From contig NZ_JAIVFR010000145.1 in NCBI RefSeq assembly GCF_020829685.1, forward strand, positions 1 through 10,168: a stretch of DNA of 10,168 bases, in the 5' to 3' direction. The stretch comes from Nostoc sp. CHAB 5715 (GTDB lineage Bacteria > Cyanobacteriota > Cyanobacteriia > Cyanobacteriales > Nostocaceae). The position numbers and the translations under genes are program-made. The first letter of the stretch is position 1. Each line of letters begins with the position of its first letter. Below, in pieces: positions 7,142 through 10,168 of this stretch. The notes beneath the pieces are model-generated. The model saw nothing but the letters and a program-made list of their open reading frames with translations. It had not been told where the DNA came from and ran no database searches.

Positions 7142-7714
7142 TTATAATTTTTGATGAATCACTAGACTTATAATAATTGAAACTGGAATTACCAAAATAG
7201 AAGTAATTAAAATATATACAGCGTATGTAAAAACCTGAAATTTCAAGAATGTAATTTCAGCGTTAATAGTAATTTGTCCAGCAATATCCTCATATTCTTT
7301 TTTATAAGGTGTATTGATTATACCCTCGAAGTAGTATTTGTTCAGTGCATCTAAAAGTTCGGTTGAACTATATTTATGTAAATGTCCAAAATAGTAAAAA
7401 TTATCTGTTTCCTTCCTAATAAAGCTTGAGTTCTTAGGTGGTCTAGTTCGCAACCATACAAGACGCTCTAAATTTGTTTTAGGAAGAAAAGAAAGCGAGC
7501 AGATTAAAGAACAAATACAAAGTAAAATTGTTGTTAGCAATAAACCAAAACTCAATGATTTTGGAAGATTCTGTGCTGTAGCTAAAAGAGTTATGGTTGC
7601 AGTAATACCAGCACCAGAAAAAGCAAGCAGAATACCATTTTTCGCCTCGGCAAATTTTAGCCACTCATTAACATTCTGAAAAATTACTATGAGCTTGGAA
7701 TAAACTTCATCCAT
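7142..7714 (-). CDS. Pycsar-type membrane effector (PycTM-like, DUF5706-type)
   Basis: The 190-residue inner-membrane protein has hydrophobic segments at about 27-46, 53-77 and 160-187. Motifs fit the family now called Pycsar effector: FAEAKNGILLAFSGAG leading into the first helix, then NFYYFGHLHKYSSTELLDAL after the second, a charged stretch to about 140, and a C-terminal membrane segment. In Pycsar, binding of a cyclic pyrimidine nucleotide makes such a protein damage the membrane and stop phage growth. Its position directly upstream of a class III cyclase gene, on the same strand, strongly supports the pairing. The ATG at 7714 was chosen as the first in frame; the Shine-Dalgarno match is weak. 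The call rests on recalled motifs and context, and another cyclic-nucleotide-gated membrane effector is possible. Confidence 0.75.
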   Translation of the reverse strand: MDEVYSKLIVIFQNVNEWLKFAEAKNGILLAFSGAGITATITLLATAQNLPKSLSFGLLLTTILLCICSLICSLSFLPKTNLERLVWLRTRPPKNSSFIRKETDNFYYFGHLHKYSSTELLDALNKYYFEGIINTPYKKEYEDIAGQITINAEITFLKFQVFTYAVYILITSILVIPVSIIISLVIHQKL

Positions 7715-7804
7715 AAAATGTTACTTATCAAATTTTGCCATGAATTTCCCGCAATAATTCTCACCTCAACCCTACTATCAGCAAACTCTAATTAAAAGCA
7801 ATTC

Positions 7805-7951
7805 TTACTTCTTTAACTCACCGACCGATTGAGCTTCACTAGCCAACCACTGCTCAATTAGTTCTACTACCACTTGACTCATCTTCAGCCCACGGATAGC
7901 ACAAGCTGCGTGAAACTGCTTCTTTAAGTTGCCTGTAATACTTATATGCAT
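7805..7951 (-). CDS. Small ribbon-helix-helix DNA-binding protein (CopG/ParD/ParG type)
   Basis: The 48-residue product begins MHISITGNLKKQFHAACAIR and continues GLKMSQVVVELIEQWLA. A short beta strand (ISITGN) is followed by two helices, with the KKQF..AC..RGLKMS.VV.ELI..WL pattern seen in ribbon-helix-helix regulators of partition and toxin-antitoxin systems. Such proteins dimerise through the strand and usually repress their own promoter. The ATG at 7951 is the only start in frame after an upstream stop; no clear Shine-Dalgarno site is seen. No toxin gene lies next to it, although it precedes the cyclase/effector block by 90 bases on the same strand. It could be an orphan partition or antitoxin protein, or a regulator of the module; the last is speculative. 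Confidence 0.72.
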   Translation of the reverse strand: MHISITGNLKKQFHAACAIRGLKMSQVVVELIEQWLASEAQSVGELKK

Positions 7952-8114
7952 AGCGGTTATTCTAAGTAGTGTCTATACAAAACTACAAATGTACAGAACC
8001 GGATTCTAGATTGATATTAGCAATATTTAGCAAATTGATGATAGTAGCTAAAATTAAGAAAATCTAAACTCTTTGACTAAATATTTACGGTCTGTTTACT
8101 GCTCCTTGAGCTTA
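7952..8114. other. AT-rich spacer with a weak dyad near the ribbon-helix-helix gene
   Basis: No coding pattern is seen on either strand. GTAGT at 7966-7970 and ACTAC at 7982-7986 form a weak dyad about 15-35 bases upstream of the ribbon-helix-helix start, which could be an operator. Such short matches arise easily by chance. With the MITE-like element at 8115-8257 and the following leader, this makes 7952-8443 a gene-free stretch. Confidence 0.3.
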
Positions 8115-8257
8115 GAGGTTGTTTGAAAAGGGTCAGCTTGAGCCTCAAGTGGAACTCAGGGGGGCGATCTCAAATCCCAAAACTCCGATTCTCTCGTAGC
8201 AGTTTCTCGGTAGCCAGGGTAGTGAAACACACGCTGGAAGACTTTTCAAACATCCTC
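8115..8257. mobile_element. 143-bp MITE-like element with TTA target duplication
   Basis: GAGGTTGTTTGAAAAGGG at 8115-8132 matches, in inverted orientation, GAGGATGTTTGAAAAGTC read from 8257 back to 8240 (15 of 18 bases). TTA flanks both sides (8112-8114 and 8258-8260). Ends starting GAG together with a 3-bp TNA target resemble the IS1031 branch of the IS5 family, so this is probably a non-autonomous derivative. The interior has no reading frame of useful length. It lies between the ribbon-helix-helix gene and the sulfonate gene and interrupts nothing recognisable. Confidence 0.72.
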
Positions 8258-8347
8258 TTAGAGACTGTTGCTCAAACCGATGCATAGAAATAAAGAAATA
8301 TTGATTTGATTTGGACAATTCATCAAAAGGTGGTATTCTTATCTTTG

Positions 8348-8383
8348 TTAACTACGGTAAGTCGATAGAATTACCGTAGTTAA
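8348..8383. promoter_or_regulatory. Perfect 13-bp inverted repeat upstream of ssuA
   Basis: TTAACTACGGTAA (8348-8360) and TTACCGTAGTTAA (8371-8383) are exact inverted copies around a 10-base loop GTCGATAGAA. The repeat ends 60 bases before the GTG start. It may be an operator for a sulfur-responsive regulator, or an RNA hairpin in the leader. The following TTGCTTTTA is too short a T-run for a convincing terminator. Confidence 0.5.
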
Positions 8384-8431
8384 TTGCTTTTATCATAGAT
8401 CTAGCTGCTTAAACTCCTAAAAATTGATATC

Positions 8432-8437
8432 AAGGAG
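8432..8437 (+). promoter_or_regulatory. Ribosome binding site that fixes the ssuA start
   Basis: AAGGAG lies 6 bases before GTG at 8444, an ideal Shine-Dalgarno spacing. The next codon is also GTG (8447), which would give 9 bases. This site supports the GTG start, since no ATG is suitably placed ahead of the signal peptide. Confidence 0.75.
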
Positions 8438-8443
8438 TCAATT

Positions 8444-9405
8444 GTGGTGAATTATTTCACAGAACACCGCTTTCCGCACAAACAAAAATATTCTGCCAGT
8501 AAAATCTTTGCAGTTGCAACTTCTTTTCTTGGTTTGATAGCTTCTGGTTGCAGTCAACAAACAGCTATCAATACCACAGCTAACTCAGATTCCTCTTCAA
8601 AAACTCTCAATATCAAAACTACAGAGAAAAACAATGTGATTCGCTTGGGCTATCAAAAAGGCGGGATTATTCCCATTGCGCGTCAACGAGGTGAGTTAGA
8701 GCGTCAGTTAGTAACGCAAAATATCAAAGTTGAATGGAGTGGGCCATTTGACCGTTGCGCTACGCTTTTAAGTTCTCTCAATGGTAATCGGGCAGATATT
8801 GGTGGATGTGGTGATATTCCTTCGATTTCTGGAATCGCTGCTGGACAACCTCTTTGTATTGGCTCTGTACAGCGTCCTAGCCCAGATTCTTTGAGTAATG
8901 CCATCTTAGTTCGTGGTGATTCTCCCATTCGTAAACTTCGGCTTTTCGTAAAGGACAGCTTGATGCTTGGGCTACCTACGGTTACTCTATCCCTCAAGCC
9001 CAAAAAGAAGGGGCGCGAGTCCTGGAATCTGCAAAAGATATTTTGAGCGGTAACTTTGTGATTATTGCTTCACCGAATGCGATCGCCGATCCCCAAAAGA
9101 AAGTTGCGATCGCTGATTTTCTTTGTCGTTTGCAGAAATCCCAAACTTGGCGGGAATCTAATCTCAAGCAATGGTCGAAGAATTATGCAACTACCATTGA
9201 TGTTGATGAAGGCATCGTTTATCAGGATGCCAAGCAAGGACAACAACAGCGTCGTCAAGAATTACTTCCTGTTTCTGACGCAGCTATTGCTTCTGAGCAA
9301 AAGGTTGCTGATACCTTTTTTCAAGCGGGTGTAATTCCCAGAAAAGTTGATGTGAAACAACTTTGGGACAGCAGTTTTAACGAAGATATCGCCAAATGCC
9401 AATAA
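8444..9405 (+). pseudogene. ssuA: Aliphatic-sulfonate ABC transporter binding lipoprotein, broken by an internal deletion
   Basis: Intact SsuA captures alkanesulfonates outside the membrane and delivers them to the SsuBC permease during sulfur starvation. The first part has a signal peptide with lipobox ASGC (Cys36), a Ser/Thr/Asn-rich linker, and the SsuA signature IRLGYQKGGIIPIARQRGEL, WSGPFDRCATLLSSLN, ADIGGCGDIPSISG, SNAILVRGDSPIRKL. At about 8938 the frame changes. The family sequence resumes in another frame as SAFRKGQLDAWATYGY and SGNFVIIASPNAIADP, running to VKQLWDSSFNEDIAKC and TAA 9403-9405. Some 60-75 residues between RKL and SAFRKG (the VGKKVA..RGGWGEHLL region) are missing. The first frame alone ends at 9046 with an unrelated tail. 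Both domains of the fold are damaged, so the protein should be inactive. No permease or ATPase gene is seen in this window. Confidence 0.85.
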
Positions 9406-9467
9406 TTGCAGCAAGAAGTAAAAAGCTAAATGTCAAAATCACCTTATTTTTAATAAGGGTAAAAATT

Positions 9468-9707
9468 ATGTTTCATGGAATAGAAAGAGAATTATTAAAT
9501 GGAGTACCTTGGTTATTTGGGCAACAGTCTCAATTACCACATCATCTCCAATTAACAGATCGGCAAGAACATGAGATCCGTGATATTTGGGAATTCCCAC
9601 CACAAGAATCTGCTGAACGTGAGCGTGTTCTTAAGCAGGAGATAAAACGGTTTGGGATTTTCAGCAAACTAAAAAGTTTTTCTTTAAAGGCACTCGCCAA
9701 TAAATAA
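9468..9707 (+). CDS. Hypothetical protein, 79 residues
   Basis: I do not recognise this family. The product begins MFHGIERELLNGVPWLFG and has a charged middle (LTDRQEHEIRDIWEFPPQE) followed by a basic C-terminus rich in Lys and Phe. No membrane segment or signal peptide is evident; the middle looks helical. The ATG at 9468 was preferred to one at 9396 that overlaps the end of ssuA, because an AAGG-like site (in TAATAAGGGT) lies about 8 bases upstream and the earlier stretch looks non-coding. It follows the ssuA remnant by 62 bases on the same strand and may have been cotranscribed with it. It could also be a truncated piece of a larger gene. Confidence 0.45.
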   Translation: MFHGIERELLNGVPWLFGQQSQLPHHLQLTDRQEHEIRDIWEFPPQESAERERVLKQEIKRFGIFSKLKSFSLKALANK

Positions 9708-9951
9708 AGATAAGCATTATCAGCTACTCAAATTAATAGAAAATTTCAACTAATTTGCAATGTGCAGTACAGCTTTACCGGGGTAGCTTCTTTCAAGTAT
9801 TTGGGTGACATCAGCACCGCTTCGCTAACAGTCAGTAATAATTTATTCGTAAAGCTTAATATTAGAGAAACTAATTATTAGCTATTCATGATATTATGCT
9901 TTTCAGTATCACTAATCTCGATAAAATCTTATTTCATCCTCAAATACCGAC

Positions 9952-10168
9952 ATGACAACAACGACTGACCTCGATTTTGCCGCACGTGAGGCGTTGCGCC
10001 TACTCGGGCCCGATCCCGAAAACTGGGTGAGCGATCGCTCAGGCATTGACCACAATGTGACGATAGTAGGTGGTAGTGGCAGTGGCAGCACCTTCGCATT
10101 TGCCCTGCGGCGTGCCGGCATTGGTCGCGTGACAGTCATCGATGAGGCTCTTGACGAAGCTCATGCTG
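9952..10168 (+). CDS. FAD/NAD(P)-binding oxidoreductase, N-terminal part, cut by the window edge
   Basis: The first 72 codons are visible. After a helical lead (FAAREALRLLGPDPENWV) comes a Rossmann dinucleotide-binding fold, VTIVGGSGSGSTFAFALRRAG then RVTVIDEA (residues 36-63), as in FAD-dependent monooxygenases and related NAD(P)/FAD oxidoreductases. The usual pattern is GGGxSG; here the third glycine is Ser42, encoded within a small GGTGGTAGTGGCAGTGGC repeat. The acidic end of beta-2 (Asp60) fits binding of the FAD ribose. GC content is about 60%, far above the rest of the window, which suggests recent acquisition or a different codon regime. It lies 244 bases beyond the small hypothetical gene with no recognisable gene between, and may or may not belong to sulfonate use. 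Substrate unknown. Confidence 0.75.
   Translation, partial: MTTTTDLDFAAREALRLLGPDPENWVSDRSGIDHNVTIVGGSGSGSTFAFALRRAGIGRVTVIDEALDEAHA

Noticed and set aside
8348..8383. Inverted repeat as an intrinsic terminator
   Set aside because: No sufficient T-run follows on either strand and no gene ends just before it.
8704..9003. Minus-strand frame of 99 codons inside ssuA
   Set aside because: It is the shadow of the well-conserved sulfonate-binding protein on the plus strand.
9396..9467. Upstream ATG extension of the small hypothetical gene
   Set aside because: It overlaps the end of ssuA, lacks a Shine-Dalgarno site, and the added residues look like translated spacer.
9912..10139. Minus-strand frame of 75 codons
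   Set aside because: It is antisense to the flavoprotein gene with its Rossmann motif; long antisense frames are expected in GC-rich DNA.

Overview
The window looks like chromosomal or plasmid DNA of a filamentous cyanobacterium of the Nostoc/Anabaena type. The bulk is AT-rich (about 38% GC in sampled coding stretches). The octamer GCGATCGC (HIP1) occurs eight times, at 478, 1050, 2992, 4527, 4812, 9079, 9106 and 10031. The gene families are also typical of Nostocales: a giant Ser/Thr kinase-AAA ATPase, effector-associated domains and MITE-like elements. No tRNA, rRNA or CRISPR array was seen.

Layout. From 3749 leftwards past base 1 (minus strand) runs a giant Ser/Thr kinase-ATPase. It loses its usual C-terminus at about residue 1209 and continues in frame into the tail of a GDP-mannose 4,6-dehydratase-like protein. 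From 3750 to 4011 there is only degenerate heptamer repeat and a strong hairpin. From 4012 to 4851 (minus) lies the remnant of an asparagine synthase, split by a 306-bp element flanked by TA and missing both ends.

From 4851 to 7714 (minus) is the most interesting block, a probable antiphage module related to Pycsar. In transcription order it holds a membrane protein resembling the Pycsar effector PycTM (7714-7142), a class III nucleotide cyclase with a C-terminal effector-associated domain (EAD; 7054-6170), a second stand-alone copy of the same EAD (6141-5908), and a TPR-like helical-repeat protein in another frame (5960-4851). The last two are probably halves of one broken EAD-repeat gene. 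The working inference is that the cyclase makes a cyclic nucleotide when infection is sensed, the membrane protein responds to it, and matching EADs tie the cyclase to the repeat protein, which could be the sensor or adaptor. A 48-residue ribbon-helix-helix protein (7951-7805) precedes the block.

From 8115 to 8257 is a second small MITE-like element with TTA target duplications. The right part (plus strand) starts with a perfect 13-bp inverted repeat and a strong Shine-Dalgarno site ahead of an aliphatic-sulfonate binding lipoprotein gene (ssuA). That gene is broken by an internal, out-of-frame deletion near 8938. A small unrecognised gene follows (9468-9707), then the start of a much more GC-rich flavoprotein gene (from 9952).

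The region shows heavy remodelling: one chimeric gene, two clear pseudogenes, one probable split gene and two MITE-like insertions surround a cyclase/effector pair that still appears intact.
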